Part shown: positions 8,891 to 18,075 of the stretch, piece after piece
How positions within the stretch are numbered: the first letter of the stretch is position 1
How the letters are laid out: each line of letters starts with the position of its first letter
DNA from: Paracoccaceae bacterium
GTDB lineage: Bacteria; Pseudomonadota; Alphaproteobacteria; Rhodobacterales; Rhodobacteraceae
NCBI GenBank assembly: GCA_026707935.1
Contig: JAPOVX010000239.1
Location: forward strand, 1-41,032
DNA length: 41,032 nt
Reading direction: 5' to 3'
Position numbers and translations under genes: made by a program
Notes under the pieces: generated by a model
The model's database searches: none
Told to the model about the DNA's origin: nothing
The model's input: only the letters and a program-made list of their open reading frames with translations

Positions 8891-9172
8891 ATGTACGCGG
8901 CCGACGATGACCGGGAGTTCGCCCTGGCCGCCGCCAGCGGCGATGGCGCGGCATTTGCCGTGCTCCTGGACCGCAACGACGACGGCCTTTTTCGTCTCTG
9001 TTTCCGATTCACCGGACACCGGGAAACAGCCGGAGACCTGACCCGGGACATCTGCCTTGCCCTGCCGGCAAGGCTGCAGAACTTCCGGGGCGAGGCCAAA
9101 TCGACGACCTGGCTCTATCGCGTGGCCGTCAGCACGCCCTTCATTCGTCGGACATCGGGCAGTGGAACCTGA
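8891..9172 (+). pseudogene. truncated ECF sigma factor (region 2 only)
   Basis: The 93-residue frame starts MYAADDDREFALAAASGDG and carries a clear ECF sigma region 2: AAFAVLLDRNDDGLFRLCFR, HRETAGDLTRDICLALPARL and FRGEAKSTTWLYRVAV, which correspond to core RNA polymerase and -10 recognition. It stops after TPFIRRTSGSGT. No region 4 (-35 recognition helix-turn-helix) is found in any frame before the next gene at 9399. ECF factors are normally 160-200 residues, so about half is missing. It is most likely a remnant left by an internal deletion; a functional region-2-only protein cannot be excluded. No anti-sigma gene is adjacent. Confidence 0.7.
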
Positions 9173-9398
9173 CTGCGCCCGCGTTGGTCCGCTCCTGGTC
9201 GGTCACCGGGGATTCCTGCCGGATTGCCACCTCGGTCGGCTCGTCGCGGCCCGTACCCGCAACCTCCACCGAATTGTCCGAGGGCATAAAGTTTTCATCC
9301 GCACGAAAACGGGATACTCCGGCGTCTCACATCTCTTGCCTGACTCGGCGATTCATGGCAGAGAGGTCAAAAAAAAATGGAGGCAGCAGGAATCCGTC

Positions 9399-9932
9399 GT
9401 GTTTCGTCCTGAACGACTGGCATGCACCGCGATGGTTGTGAGCATGGCCGCGTCACTCGCGTCCGCTCAGGAAGATTCCATCAAGAGTGCCGGGATCTTC
9501 CAGAAGTGGGTCGTCTACGTTCATGAAGCGGCAGACCGGAAAATGTGTTTTGCGGCCTCGAGGGCGCAACGCAAACGCAATACCCGCGAAGGAAAACCGG
9601 TTAGTGTGAATCGCAGCATCGAGCAGATTTCGGTTATGTTCGAGCCGAGCAAGGGAAGAGACGGGGAAGTCTCGTATACCGGTGGTTACCCGTATGATCC
9701 CCAGAAGACGGTGAAATTGACCGTCAGCGGAAACACGTTCACCCTTTACGTGGACGGCGAATGGGCCTGGACCGGCAGTCCGGACGAAGACCGGAAAGTT
9801 CATGAGGCTTTCAGGCGTGGAGCCACCGCGATCATCACCGGTGTCAGCGCCAGGGGAACGACGACCTCGGACACGATTTCACTCATTGGATTTACTGATG
9901 CGTTCAATCATGCAAAAAAGCTCTGCTCCTGA
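9399..9932 (+). CDS. IalB family secreted protein (invasion-associated locus B-like)
   Basis: The protein is 177 residues with a Sec signal peptide: VFRPERLACTAMVVSMAASLASA, probably cut before QEDS. The mature part has the IalB pattern: FQKWVVYVHE, a first cysteine in KMCFAAS, a beta-rich middle (VKLTVSGNTFTLYVDGEWAW) and a C-terminal SLIGFTDAFNHAKKLC with the second cysteine. These two cysteines likely form a disulfide in the periplasm. IalB was first linked to erythrocyte invasion in Bartonella, but the family is widespread in free-living alphaproteobacteria with no settled function. GTG 9399 is chosen because the signal peptide begins there and CAGGA lies seven bases upstream. Other starts further upstream in the frame have no such support. 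Confidence 0.75.
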   Translation: MFRPERLACTAMVVSMAASLASAQEDSIKSAGIFQKWVVYVHEAADRKMCFAASRAQRKRNTREGKPVSVNRSIEQISVMFEPSKGRDGEVSYTGGYPYDPQKTVKLTVSGNTFTLYVDGEWAWTGSPDEDRKVHEAFRRGATAIITGVSARGTTTSDTISLIGFTDAFNHAKKLCS

Positions 9933-10039
9933 GTTTCTGCGGAAATTTGAACAATCGTTACTAGACGTTACCTTCGTACTTGACGCTGAAGGCCACGGTT
10001 CGCCGCCCCCGATCGAAAATTGAATGGTGGTCCTGTTTC

Positions 10040-11215
10040 GTGACTGTTCATGAATTCCCGCCCAACGGTTCCGGACCCGGATTGCCGGGAAATTCCAGGA
10101 TGCCCGACCTGACGGGAATGCAGAGGGAAGACCTGGCGGACGCGCTCCTGTCGGCCGGGGTTCCGAAGCCGCTCGTCGCCCGCCGGGCGACCCGGATCAG
10201 GACCTGGGTATACCGAAGGGGCATGACCTCCTTCGAGACGATGACCGGGCTGCCTGCATCGCTGCGGTCGCAGCTCGCTGGTCGTTTGACCATTGGCCGG
10301 CCCGCGATTTCGCGTCGCCTGGTCTCGAGGGACGGCACCCGCAAGTACCTTATTCGCCTTGCCGACGGCCAGGAAATCGAGACGGTTTTCATCCCGGACG
10401 AAAACCGTGGAACTCTCTGTGTCTCCAGCCAGGTCGGTTGCACGCTCACGTGCCCGTTCTGCCACACCGGTACGCAACGACTGGTTCGCAACCTCTCCGC
10501 CGCCGAAATCGTCGGCCAGGTTCTTGCGGCACGAGATGACCTTGACGACTGGGAAGACCCGCACAACCGCTCAGGACGCCGGATAACCAATCTCGTGCTC
10601 ATGGGAATGGGAGAGCCCCTGCTCAATCCGGACGCGGTCGTGCAGGCAATGCGGATCGTTCGCGACGACGAGGGTATCGGTCTTTCCCGGCGAAGAATTA
10701 CCCTGTCGACTTCCGGAATCGTGCCCGGAATTCAACGTGCCGGCCGCGAAATCGGCTGCATGCTCGCGGTCTCCCTGCATGCGACGACCGACGCGTTGCG
10801 CGATCACCTCGTACCGATCAACAGGAAATACCCGATTGCCGAATTGCTGGATGCCTGCCGTGCCTATCCGCGGTTGTCCAACGCGGAGAGGATCCTGTTC
10901 GAATACGTCATGCTCAAGGATCTGAATGACAGCACGGAAGACGCCCATCGACTCGTCCGCCTCATCGACGGGATTCCTGCCAAGATCAACCTGATTCCGT
11001 TCAATCCCTGGCCAGGTTCACCTTATCAATGTTCCGGACCTGACCGAATCGACCGGTTCGCCAGGATTGTCAACGACGCCGGTTACTCAAGTCCGGTTCG
11101 AACACCAAGAGGACCGGACATCATGGCCGCCTGCGGCCAACTCAGGACGAAGTCACTGCATCCGAAAGCTCCCGTCGTCACAAAACGCACAGCGAACCGG
11201 GTCCCTGGTCAATGA
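10040..11215 (+). CDS. rlmN: 23S rRNA (A2503-C2)/tRNA (A37-C2) methyltransferase RlmN
   Basis: This radical SAM enzyme methylates C2 of A2503 in 23S rRNA and of A37 in some tRNAs. With the GTG start at 10040 it has 391 residues. An N-terminal RNA-binding domain ([40 protein letters not shown]) precedes the barrel. The [4Fe-4S]/SAM motif is CTLTCPFC (C134, C138, C141 in this numbering), followed by [12 protein letters not shown]. The methyl-carrying cysteine is in MAACGQL near the C-terminus (about C365). The alternative start ATG 10100 gives a domain without the short leader seen in alphaproteobacterial homologues, so the choice is uncertain. The stop overlaps the next gene by four bases (ATGA). 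Confidence 0.93.
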   Translation: MTVHEFPPNGSGPGLPGNSRMPDLTGMQREDLADALLSAGVPKPLVARRATRIRTWVYRRGMTSFETMTGLPASLRSQLAGRLTIGRPAISRRLVSRDGTRKYLIRLADGQEIETVFIPDENRGTLCVSSQVGCTLTCPFCHTGTQRLVRNLSAAEIVGQVLAARDDLDDWEDPHNRSGRRITNLVLMGMGEPLLNPDAVVQAMRIVRDDEGIGLSRRRITLSTSGIVPGIQRAGREIGCMLAVSLHATTDALRDHLVPINRKYPIAELLDACRAYPRLSNAERILFEYVMLKDLNDSTEDAHRLVRLIDGIPAKINLIPFNPWPGSPYQCSGPDRIDRFARIVNDAGYSSPVRTPRGPDIMAACGQLRTKSLHPKAPVVTKRTANRVPGQ

Positions 11216-11715
11216 TGAGAACCTTCACCAGTCTGGCAATCGTGTTCATGCTCTCGGGTTGTTTCGGCCCGTTCGCCTCGTTCGGACACAACCGAAACCT
11301 TCCCCAGGCCGATCGCATCATTGTCGACAAGTCGGATCGGCGCATGTGGCTCCTGAAGGAGGGAGAGATCATCCGCTCCTATCATGTCGACCTCGGATTT
11401 GCCCCGGTCGGGGACAAGAAAGTGCAGGGCGACGGCCGAACGCCGGAAGGAGTTTACCGAATCGATCGGCGCAATCCGCGCAGCCGCTACCACCTCAGTC
11501 TCGGGATCTCCTATCCGAGCAGACGGGACATTGCCGAAGCCCGCGCAATGGGCAAGAACCCCGGTGGCGATATCTTCATCCACGGAGGGCCACGCCTGTG
11601 GAAGGACCGGAACCGGCGTGACTGGACAGACGGATGCATCGCCGTCACCGATTGGCAGATGTCTGAAATCTACGCGATGGTGAGTCTCGACACGCCAATC
11701 TATATCCGCCCCTGA
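11212..11715 (+). CDS. L,D-transpeptidase (YkuD) lipoprotein
   Basis: This 167-residue protein is probably a lipoprotein: [17 protein letters not shown] ends in a lipobox with C17. The YkuD catalytic domain follows: [33 protein letters not shown], and the active-site region FIHGGPRL to DWTDGCIAV with H124 and C142. L,D-transpeptidases make 3-3 peptidoglycan cross-links or attach proteins to the wall, acting in the periplasm. The usual SHGC is TDGC here, with the catalytic cysteine kept. Two ATG codons (11212 and 11215) occur in tandem; the first overlaps the rlmN stop, so the gene is translationally coupled to rlmN. The next gene is convergent. Confidence 0.87.
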   Translation: MMRTFTSLAIVFMLSGCFGPFASFGHNRNLPQADRIIVDKSDRRMWLLKEGEIIRSYHVDLGFAPVGDKKVQGDGRTPEGVYRIDRRNPRSRYHLSLGISYPSRRDIAEARAMGKNPGGDIFIHGGPRLWKDRNRRDWTDGCIAVTDWQMSEIYAMVSLDTPIYIRP

Positions 11716-11734
11716 CCTGCAAGGGCATATCCCG

Positions 11735-12229
11735 TCAAACCCCGACGAGCAGTACCCACCAGAGCCTGCCGTCTTCGTCCTGCTCCCATCCGAATCCGAT
11801 CCTTCGCGCATCAGGGTGCAGGATGGTGGATCGGGAATTGTGCTCCCGCAGCCAGGCTTCGAGGATCTCCGCATCGTTTTCGAAGGTTTCGGCGATGTTT
11901 TCCCCGATGAGACGGCCATCGAACCCGCTGCGCGAGACACGTTCGATCGGAGATGATCCATCGCTGCCGAAATGCCAGACGCGGCGCTGTTCGGACATGT
12001 CCCGCGCGTGGGTCCGGGCAGCGACTGCGAGGTGCAGGTTGAGCGAAACTTCCTCGAGCCCCAGGGCGCGTCGAGCTTCGTTGATTGCGCCTACATGCCG
12101 CATGGGGATCAGTCGCGCTTCTTCCGCCGAAATCAGAAGTGGCGAGTCCCCCTGTGTCTCGACCTCGTTTGGCTGGACACACCCGGCCACGACGAGAACT
12201 GACAGAACCATCAACAGCAACCGCGGCAT
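11735..12229 (-). CDS. CAP-domain (SCP/PR1-like) lipoprotein
   Basis: The 164-residue protein begins MPRLLLMVLSVLVVAGC, a signal peptide with a lipobox cysteine at position 17. The rest is a compact CAP domain: INEARRALGLEEVSLNLHLA, AARTHARDMSEQRRVWHFGS and GENIAETF, with a final RRIGFGWEQDEDGRLWWVLL. The CAP histidines are seen in THARDM and HFG. Bacterial CAP proteins are secreted or lipid-anchored and mostly uncharacterised. ATG 12229 has GGAG 11 bases upstream on the minus strand and starts the signal peptide exactly; longer frames upstream lack such support. It sits between two L,D-transpeptidase genes, which suggests but does not prove an envelope role. Only 19 bases separate it from the convergent lipoprotein gene. 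Confidence 0.82.
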   Translation of the reverse strand: MPRLLLMVLSVLVVAGCVQPNEVETQGDSPLLISAEEARLIPMRHVGAINEARRALGLEEVSLNLHLAVAARTHARDMSEQRRVWHFGSDGSSPIERVSRSGFDGRLIGENIAETFENDAEILEAWLREHNSRSTILHPDARRIGFGWEQDEDGRLWWVLLVGV

Positions 12230-12506
12230 CGTCGGGTCGACTCCCGGAAGTGAACATGCGCGCCGAGTGTTACCTGCTCTGCTTGAACCGTTCAACAGCT
12301 TCACCCGCCTGCCTGGGCATTCCGTCCGGCCCATGCCGCCCGCGGGAGGTCCCGGGCAGGGCAGATCAGCGGGTGGGCAGGTGTCGACTGCGGGTTCCGG
12401 CTTGCCGGTACCGAGGCGCGAGGCTGTTTCACGAGCGTTTGAATTGATCTCCGGCACCGGCCGCGGTAACGTCTTGCCAGTTTTGGACAGTTGAGGTCTT
12501 GATCCG

Positions 12507-13124
12507 ATGCCGGACACGCCGAGCACGAAAATGACCCGGAGAGCCTTTGCGGCAACGGCCCTCACGACATCTCTCGCGGCGACCCCCGCGCTTTCGATGG
12601 TTGTCGAGTCGATCTACGAGGTAACGGGCACCAGCGGGCCGAAGTCTCCTCCCCGCATGGTCAAACGGAACGTCTCGAGTTTCAAGACACGCAGCTGGGA
12701 GCCCTATTTCCAGAATCTTCGCAACGGTGCGATCCTCGCCGATACGCAGAGTCGCGCGCTGCACTTCTGGTCGGAGGACGGCCAGATCTACCGGCTTTTC
12801 CCGACAAGTGTTCCGGCTTCACCCGAGCTTACGCGGTTGGGGCGAACACGGATCGTGCACAAGAAGGAAGGGCCGGACTGGCGCCCGACGCAGGCGATGC
12901 TCGAACGTAATCCGGAGTGGCCGGCCTATGTCCCGCCGGGCCCGGACAACCCCATGGGCTCCCATGCCCTCTACCTGAGCTGGCGGTATTACCGGATCCA
13001 CGGCACTCACGATCCGGAAAAGATCGGGCGACGCTCGTCCAGCGGGTGTATCGGACTCTACAACGCGCATATCGCCGAGCTGTTTGAACTGACGAAAATC
13101 GGAACCCAGGTCGTGTTGATCTGA
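12507..13124 (+). CDS. Tat-exported L,D-transpeptidase (YkuD family)
   Basis: The 205-residue protein starts with a twin-arginine signal (TRRAFAATALTTSLAATPALS, RR at 11-12), so it is likely exported folded to the periplasm. The YkuD domain includes GAILADTQSRALHFWSEDG, RTRIVHKKEGPDWRPT and the catalytic YYRIHGTHDPEKIG then SSSGCIGLYN with H165 and C181. This is the ErfK/YbiS/YcbB-type active site for L,D-transpeptidation of peptidoglycan or for protein attachment. ATG 12531 is a possible alternative start that still keeps the twin arginines. It is the second L,D-transpeptidase within 2 kb but differs from the first in its export route. A hairpin separates it from the convergent SDR gene. Confidence 0.88.
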   Translation: MPDTPSTKMTRRAFAATALTTSLAATPALSMVVESIYEVTGTSGPKSPPRMVKRNVSSFKTRSWEPYFQNLRNGAILADTQSRALHFWSEDGQIYRLFPTSVPASPELTRLGRTRIVHKKEGPDWRPTQAMLERNPEWPAYVPPGPDNPMGSHALYLSWRYYRIHGTHDPEKIGRRSSSGCIGLYNAHIAELFELTKIGTQVVLI

Positions 13125-13137
13125 CAGCGGCCACGCG

Positions 13138-13153
13138 GCCCGTCCCGACGGGC
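13138..13153. terminator. hairpin between convergent L,D-transpeptidase and SDR genes
   Basis: GCCCGTC and GACGGGC form a perfect inverted repeat with almost no loop (six paired bases around a CCCG loop is more realistic). It sits in the 50-base gap between two convergent stops. There is no T-run, so it would be a weak bidirectional terminator. Confidence 0.4.
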
Positions 13154-13174
13154 ACGATTCCGGCGCGGCTGTCG

Positions 13175-14032
13175 TCAGCCGGGATCCGCCTGTTGCAAGA
13201 GTGCCGCCAGTCCCGACCTGAAGTCGGGGAATTCCAGGGTCACGCCCAGCTCCGCCTTCACCTTTCGGTTGGATACCCTTTTGGACTCTGCGTAGAAACT
13301 CCGGGCCATCGGCGACAGCTCGGCCAAGTCGAACGGTATGGCCTCCGGCACCGGAACGCCCAGCAACCGCGCCGCGCAAGCGATGACATCTTCAGGCGGT
13401 GCAGGCTCATCGTCACAGACATTGTAGATCGTGCCTGGTTCGGGCCTCTCCATCGACGCCTTCAGGATTCTCGCGATATCACTCACGTGAATCCTGCTGA
13501 ACACCTGGCCCGCCTTGATCACCCGCCGCGCCCTTCCGTCAAGGACCTTCCGGAATGGCCCGCGCCCCGGGCCATAAATTCCTGCCAGCCGAAAGACATG
13601 CACGGGCAGTCCGGTCTTCGCCCACGCTGCCTCGGCCTGGACACGCCTTCGGCCGCGTTCGGTCGATGGAGACGGAGGGGTGGACTCGTCGACCCAGCCG
13701 CCGCCGTGGTCACCGTAGACCCCGGTCGTGGACAGGTAGCCCACCCATCCGAGTCGCTTGCCATGGGCCAGGAGCTGGTCCCTTTCGCCCTGGAGAACGG
13801 GATCACCCTCGACACCGGGCGGAACCGAAACCAGGACATGCGTCGCTTGCCCGATGGCATCGCACAGGTCCGACCCGGGCCAGACCAGGGCGTCGATCCC
13901 CGAAGACAACAAGGTCCCGGCACTCTCGTCCGACCTGGTCGTGCCGATGACCCGCCACCCGTCGGGCATGATGATCCTTGCAAGCGCGCGCGCCGTGTAT
14001 CCGTGACCGATGCTGAGGAGTACCCTAGCCAT
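13175..14032 (-). CDS. SDR family NAD(P)-dependent epimerase/oxidoreductase (YeeZ-like)
   Basis: The 285-residue protein is an extended short-chain dehydrogenase. The N-terminal nucleotide-binding turn is [17 protein letters not shown] (GxGxxA variant), and [19 protein letters not shown] carries the active-site Ser/Thr-Tyr region. [15 protein letters not shown] and [12 protein letters not shown] are typical of NAD-dependent epimerases of the YeeZ group. The substrate is unknown. ATG 14032 overlaps the queG stop by eight bases, so it is translationally coupled to queG; an upstream ATG at 14059 lies inside queG and is less likely. It is the last gene of a GST-queG-SDR run and converges on the L,D-transpeptidase gene. 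Confidence 0.82.
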   Translation of the reverse strand: MARVLLSIGHGYTARALARIIMPDGWRVIGTTRSDESAGTLLSSGIDALVWPGSDLCDAIGQATHVLVSVPPGVEGDPVLQGERDQLLAHGKRLGWVGYLSTTGVYGDHGGGWVDESTPPSPSTERGRRRVQAEAAWAKTGLPVHVFRLAGIYGPGRGPFRKVLDGRARRVIKAGQVFSRIHVSDIARILKASMERPEPGTIYNVCDDEPAPPEDVIACAARLLGVPVPEAIPFDLAELSPMARSFYAESKRVSNRKVKAELGVTLEFPDFRSGLAALLQQADPG

Positions 14033-15101
14033 CTCCGGGACCGGCCCCGCGCGCGCCATTCCTCAACCGCTCCAGCGCCCAGCGTGCGGCATCCCTGACG
14101 GTCGCATCGCCATCCTCCAGCCGCGCGGCCGCGACGGGAACGAGTTCGGTCATCCCCGAATTGCCGATGGCGTAGACGACGTTTCGAACGAGCCTGTCAC
14201 GGCCGATCCGCTTGACGGCGGATTTCCGGAACAGGCGTCGAAATCCGGCGTCGTCCAGCTCCGCGAGCTCTGCAAGCCGCGCGGCCCCGAGCTCCTCCCG
14301 GGACCGGTAGCCAATCTCTCCCGCCTGGACGGCAAACTTGTTCCACGGGCAGACCGCGAGACAATCATCGCAACCAAAGACCCGATTCCCCAGCTTCGGC
14401 CGCAACGTTTCATCCACCGGACCCCTGTGTTCGATGGTCAGGTAGGAAATGCACCTGCGCGCGTCGAGACGATATGGCTCCGGAAACGCCCCGGTCGGAC
14501 AGATGTCGAGACAGGCCCGGCAAGATCCGCAGTGATCAGCGGAGGGTTCGTCAGGCTCGAGTTCGAGCGTCGTGAAAATCGAACCGAGGAAAAACCAGTT
14601 ACCGAGTTCCCGCGAAAGCAGGTTGGTGTGTTTCCCCTGCCACCCGAGGCCAGCGGCGGCCGCAAGCGGCTTCTCCATGACCGGGGCCGTGTCGACGAAC
14701 ACCTTGATTTCCATACCGGGAACCTGGGCAATCAGCCACCGTCCCAGCCGTTTCAGGCGTTTCTTGACCAGATCGTGGTAGTCCCTGCCCTGGGCATAGA
14801 CCGAGATGGCCGCGCGGCCGCGTTTCTCCAGGACGGCAAGCGGATCATGCTCCGGAGTGTATGCCTCTGCCAGCATGACGACCGACCTGGCCTCCGGCCA
14901 CAGCGCAGCGGGATTCCCGCGCCAGTTGGCCCGTCGGGCCATCCACTCCATTTGGCCGTGGTAGCCCAGGCGAAGGAACCGCGCGAGATTGATGCCGGCT
15001 TCGGGTATCGCGTCCGGGCGGCAGATTCCCGCTGCCGAAAAGCCCTCATCGAATGCCCTGACCTTGAGCGCATCCTTCAGGGATCGCCCGGCGCCCGACA
15101 T
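14025..15101 (-). CDS. queG: epoxyqueuosine reductase QueG
   Basis: QueG carries out the last step of queuosine synthesis, the cobalamin-dependent reduction of epoxyqueuosine to queuosine in tRNA, in the cytoplasm. The 358 residues include the catalytic aspartate in [12 protein letters not shown] (D137), [20 protein letters not shown], and two [4Fe-4S] motifs. The first is [12 protein letters not shown] (C191, C194, C197, C201). The second is CDDCLAVCP (C244, C247, C251), with C217 in the linker. The C-terminal part contains a HEAT-like repeat ([24 protein letters not shown]). ATG 15101 shares one base with the GST stop, and the gene's own stop overlaps the SDR start, so the three genes form one unit. 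Confidence 0.96.
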   Translation of the reverse strand: MSGAGRSLKDALKVRAFDEGFSAAGICRPDAIPEAGINLARFLRLGYHGQMEWMARRANWRGNPAALWPEARSVVMLAEAYTPEHDPLAVLEKRGRAAISVYAQGRDYHDLVKKRLKRLGRWLIAQVPGMEIKVFVDTAPVMEKPLAAAAGLGWQGKHTNLLSRELGNWFFLGSIFTTLELEPDEPSADHCGSCRACLDICPTGAFPEPYRLDARRCISYLTIEHRGPVDETLRPKLGNRVFGCDDCLAVCPWNKFAVQAGEIGYRSREELGAARLAELAELDDAGFRRLFRKSAVKRIGRDRLVRNVVYAIGNSGMTELVPVAAARLEDGDATVRDAARWALERLRNGARGAGPGDG

Positions 15102-15775
15102 CAGAAATCCAGGTCCGCGTAGTGAGGCGGAGGCGGAAACCCCGGAAGGTGATCACTGAGGATGGACCGGAACGACGGACGCGACTTGATCGTCGCATAC
15201 CAGATCCTGAGCGATTCGCTCCGGTCCCAGTCCACGTCGGAAAGGTAATCGAGACAGGACAACTGGGCAGCTGCCGAGACGTCGGCAAGCGTCATCGAAT
15301 CGCCCGCAAGCCATCTTCGCCGGTCGAGAAGCTTCGTCATGTAATCGATATGGAACCGGAATTTCCTCAATCCGACCATGACCTTCCTGCTTTCCGGCGC
15401 CCCGCCTCCCGTGACCTTTTTCATCAGCCGTTCCCAAAGGAGGTTGTTGGTCACATCGTGGTAGAACTTGTCGTCGAACCAACCGACCAGCCGGCGGACT
15501 TCCGCGCGGGCAAGCGGCGAATCGGGCAGCAGCGGCGGCTCCGGGTATTCCTCGTCAAGATACTCGCAAATCGCCGTCGATTCCGCCAGGACGGCCTGCT
15601 CGACCTTCAGGACCGGTACCTTGCCGGCGGGGTTGAGCATCAGGAAATCGGCGGAAGGATTCCAGAATCGCTCAATGATTTCCTCGCATTGCTGCCGTTT
15701 TTCTCCGAGCACAATGCGGACCTTTCGCGAAAACGGCGACAATGGGAACTGGTGAAGGCGAAGAACCTGCGACAT
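15101..15775 (-). CDS. glutathione S-transferase family protein
   Basis: The 224-residue protein has the two-domain GST fold. The N-terminal thioredoxin-like part has [20 protein letters not shown] with a Ser-Pro-Phe-Ser active-site region, [10 protein letters not shown] (cis-proline) and [12 protein letters not shown] (Glu-Ser pair that holds glutathione). The C-terminal part is all-helical ([20 protein letters not shown] has the capping-box pattern). Its substrate is not readable from sequence. ATG 15775 begins the fold exactly; the ribosome site is weak. The stop shares a base with the queG start. This GST-queG pairing recurs in alphaproteobacteria to my knowledge, without a known functional link. 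Confidence 0.88.
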   Translation of the reverse strand: MSQVLRLHQFPLSPFSRKVRIVLGEKRQQCEEIIERFWNPSADFLMLNPAGKVPVLKVEQAVLAESTAICEYLDEEYPEPPLLPDSPLARAEVRRLVGWFDDKFYHDVTNNLLWERLMKKVTGGGAPESRKVMVGLRKFRFHIDYMTKLLDRRRWLAGDSMTLADVSAAAQLSCLDYLSDVDWDRSESLRIWYATIKSRPSFRSILSDHLPGFPPPPHYADLDF

Positions 15776-16140
15776 CTTGTGTCCGTTTTCATGACCCTGG
15801 CCGACCGTTTGCAATGCGCACGGAGAATTTTCAACAGCGTTTCGGAAGTTCCTCCATTCACGCCGTCCGCAGCCGCGCATCCGGAACGAGTGGATGTTCC
15901 AGCCGGTCGACCATCTCTATCGGGCAGATCCGAACGAATTCCGGCAACCTCCTGCCCCATTTGCGAAGGATATCCGCAGATGAAAGGCAAAACTTCTGAC
16001 CTTTTTACGGGATCGTGAACGAAGGATGACATATTGGCAAAGTAAATTCAAAATTTATGACATAAAACCTGACCTTTTTGCATGGTTGCACGGCGAGGCA
16101 ACACATCTATTGTTGCCGTCGTCATTGCCGGAGACCCAGA
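15776..16140. other. intergenic region between divergent GST and uppP genes
   Basis: The 365 bases hold no recognisable gene. The 11-mer CTGACCTTTTT occurs twice, near 15996 and near 16069, about 73 bases apart. Between the two lies an AT-rich stretch (about 16034-16066) with TTGGCA at 16034-16039 and TATGAC at 16056-16061, a possible weak promoter for uppP. No operator for a known regulator was recognised. Confidence 0.35.
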
Positions 16141-16944
16141 ATGGCCGTGTTCCACCTGAGCATGCTCGCGTTGATCCAGGGATTGACCGAGTTCCTGCCC
16201 GTCTCCTCTTCCGGTCATCTCGTCCTGGTTCCCCACCTGACGGGCCTCCCCGATCACGGTCAGGTCATCGACGTCGCCGTCCACGTGGGTACGCTCGGAG
16301 CGGTCATGGTCTATTTTCGCTCCGATGTCTTCCGGGTTGCCAACGGATTCCTGCACGTGCTGTCGGGTGACAGGAGTTCGGAGGATGCGCGGCTGTTCCT
16401 GGGGCTTGCGGTCGCGACGGTCCCGGTTGTCATCGTCGGCCTGCTGTTCCGGATGACCGGCATCGCCGACATGCTCCGTTCGGTTGCCGTCGTGGCCTGG
16501 GCCACCATTGTCTTCGCCGTTGTCCTTTTTGTCTGCGACCGGGCCGCGCCACGCCGCGAAGAGACCGGGAACTGGACGATCAGGCAGGCCTGGATTCTCG
16601 GTCTCTGGCAGGTCCTGGCACTGATCCCCGGGACATCGCGTTCCGGAATCACGATATCGGGTGCGCGCTGGCTGGGGTACGACCGGAAAAGCAGCGTCCG
16701 ATTCGCCATGCTGATGTCGATCCCAGTGATTTTCGCTTCCGGCACGCTGCTCGGGGTCGAGGTCGTCGCGTCGGCCGATGCGGGTGCAGCCAGGGACGGC
16801 GCGATCGCGGCCCTGCTCTCATTCGTCTCCGGTCTCTGCGCCCTGGCCTTCATGATGCGCCTTCTTCGGCACACCAGCTTTACCCCTTACGTCATTTACC
16901 GCATCTGCCTCGGGGGCCTGCTGTTGTGGATCGCGTACACGTAA
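16141..16944 (+). CDS. uppP: undecaprenyl-diphosphatase UppP (BacA)
   Basis: This integral membrane enzyme dephosphorylates undecaprenyl diphosphate to recycle the lipid carrier for peptidoglycan and other envelope polymers; overexpression in other bacteria gives bacitracin resistance. The 267 residues include the first catalytic motif QGLTEFLPVSSSGHLVLVPH and the second, LIPGTSRSGITISGARWLG, both with the serines and arginine expected. At least seven hydrophobic helices are visible, and the length matches the family (about 265-275). ATG 16141 follows CCGGAGA. The first Glu of the usual EGxTE is Gln here, which I recall as common in alphaproteobacteria. The next gene is convergent, with a strong hairpin between. 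Confidence 0.95.
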   Translation: MAVFHLSMLALIQGLTEFLPVSSSGHLVLVPHLTGLPDHGQVIDVAVHVGTLGAVMVYFRSDVFRVANGFLHVLSGDRSSEDARLFLGLAVATVPVVIVGLLFRMTGIADMLRSVAVVAWATIVFAVVLFVCDRAAPRREETGNWTIRQAWILGLWQVLALIPGTSRSGITISGARWLGYDRKSSVRFAMLMSIPVIFASGTLLGVEVVASADAGAARDGAIAALLSFVSGLCALAFMMRLLRHTSFTPYVIYRICLGGLLLWIAYT

Positions 16945-17006
16945 CCCGCCGGTTGCCAAGGTGCGGCGCGAAACACGCCTCGGCCTTCCGCGCCCGGTGC
17001 CGGCGT

Positions 17007-17039
17007 GACGAATGCCCCGTGCCGGACGGGGCATTCGTC
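17007..17039. terminator. strong hairpin between convergent uppP and NDUFA9-like genes
   Basis: GACGAATGCCCCG (17007-17019) and CGGGGCATTCGTC (17027-17039) form a perfect 13-bp stem around a seven-base loop. It lies between two convergent genes, as a bidirectional terminator would. There is no T-run on either side. Confidence 0.65.
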
Positions 17040-17061
17040 CCGGCCGCTCCGTCAAGGTTTC

Positions 17062-18075
17062 TCAGGGGGTCGAATCGAGGTTCTTGGCCGATTCTGTCAG
17101 TGACGTGTACTGGCCGTATGGCCGGTAACAATAGAGATAGGTCTCGAGCACGGCATCCATTGCGGTCGGGCTGACGTGAAGGTCGGGCAGCGTCCGCGCG
17201 TCGGGACCGACGACATTGTCGACTCTCAACTGGCGCACCTGGTCTTCGGTGAGCACGTGATTGACGAACAGTCCGCCCGAAAGCAGCTGCAGAATGTCCA
17301 GGCACCTGGCATTGATCCCCGCGGCAAAGTACGGAACGTTGATCACCAGGCGCCGGCGGCGGATCACTGCCAGCATCCTTTCGATCAGCTCCCGAAACGT
17401 TTCCGTCTCCGGCCCGCCGAGTTCGTAGATTCCGCCCGGAAAATTTTCCGGCACTGCGGCGTCCAGAACTGCCGAAACCACTGCGGACGCTATGTCGTCC
17501 ACGTATACCGGCTGGAATCGTGTGCCGGCGCCAACGAGAGGAATGACGGGAGACAGCCGCGCCATTCGGGCGAACCTGTTGAAGAACTGGTCCTCGGCAC
17601 CGAAAATGATCGATGGACGCATGATGAAGGCTGTCGGGAAGGCTTCCAGCACACCTTGCTCGCCGCGTGCCTTCGATCGCGCGTAGGCGCTGATCGACTC
17701 GGCATTTGCGCCCAGCGCCGACACATGGACCAGGGTTCGGATACCCTGTTCTGCCGCGACCCGTGCGATTCTCGCCGCCGCCTCGCCGTGCACGGCCTCG
17801 AACCGCTGCGGCCCCTTCTCCACCAGTATGCCGATGCAGTTCACGACCGCATCGGCGCCATCGATGACCTGACGGACAGACTCTTCGAACCGCGCATTGG
17901 CGAGCACGGGTTCGACCTGGCCGACGACTCCGTAGGGCCGAACGAAGATGGCCTCGTTCGGACGCCTGCAGGCAACCCTGACGCGCCAGCCTGCCCGGGC
18001 AAACCGCCGTGCCACGTAGCGGCCAACGAATCCCGACCCACCGAATATGGTGACGATCCTGTTTTCTGGGGACAT
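17062..18075 (-). CDS. complex I NDUFA9 subunit-like NAD(P)-binding protein
   Basis: The 337-residue protein is an atypical SDR related to the NDUFA9 subunit of respiratory complex I. It begins IVTIFGGSGFVGRYVARRFA, a Rossmann GxxGxxG (G12, G15, G18). VNCIGILVEKGPQRFEAVHG, TLVHVSALGA and AYARSKARGEQ provide the usual SDR core, although the catalytic YxxxK is modified as in NDUFA9. FRPSII-like RPSIIFGAEDQFFNRFARM and VYVDDIASAV follow. In bacteria these proteins are often encoded singly, away from the nuo operon, and a link to ubiquinone or complex I is suggested from homology only. ATG 18075 has AAAGG upstream. It faces uppP and lies 356 bases from the ABC permease gene on the same strand. 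Confidence 0.85.
   Translation of the reverse strand: MSPENRIVTIFGGSGFVGRYVARRFARAGWRVRVACRRPNEAIFVRPYGVVGQVEPVLANARFEESVRQVIDGADAVVNCIGILVEKGPQRFEAVHGEAAARIARVAAEQGIRTLVHVSALGANAESISAYARSKARGEQGVLEAFPTAFIMRPSIIFGAEDQFFNRFARMARLSPVIPLVGAGTRFQPVYVDDIASAVVSAVLDAAVPENFPGGIYELGGPETETFRELIERMLAVIRRRRLVINVPYFAAGINARCLDILQLLSGGLFVNHVLTEDQVRQLRVDNVVGPDARTLPDLHVSPTAMDAVLETYLYCYRPYGQYTSLTESAKNLDSTP

Noticed and set aside
9162-9185. GGAAC followed by GTT, like a general-stress EcfG promoter
   Set aside because: The spacer is only about 14 bases, too short for that promoter type.
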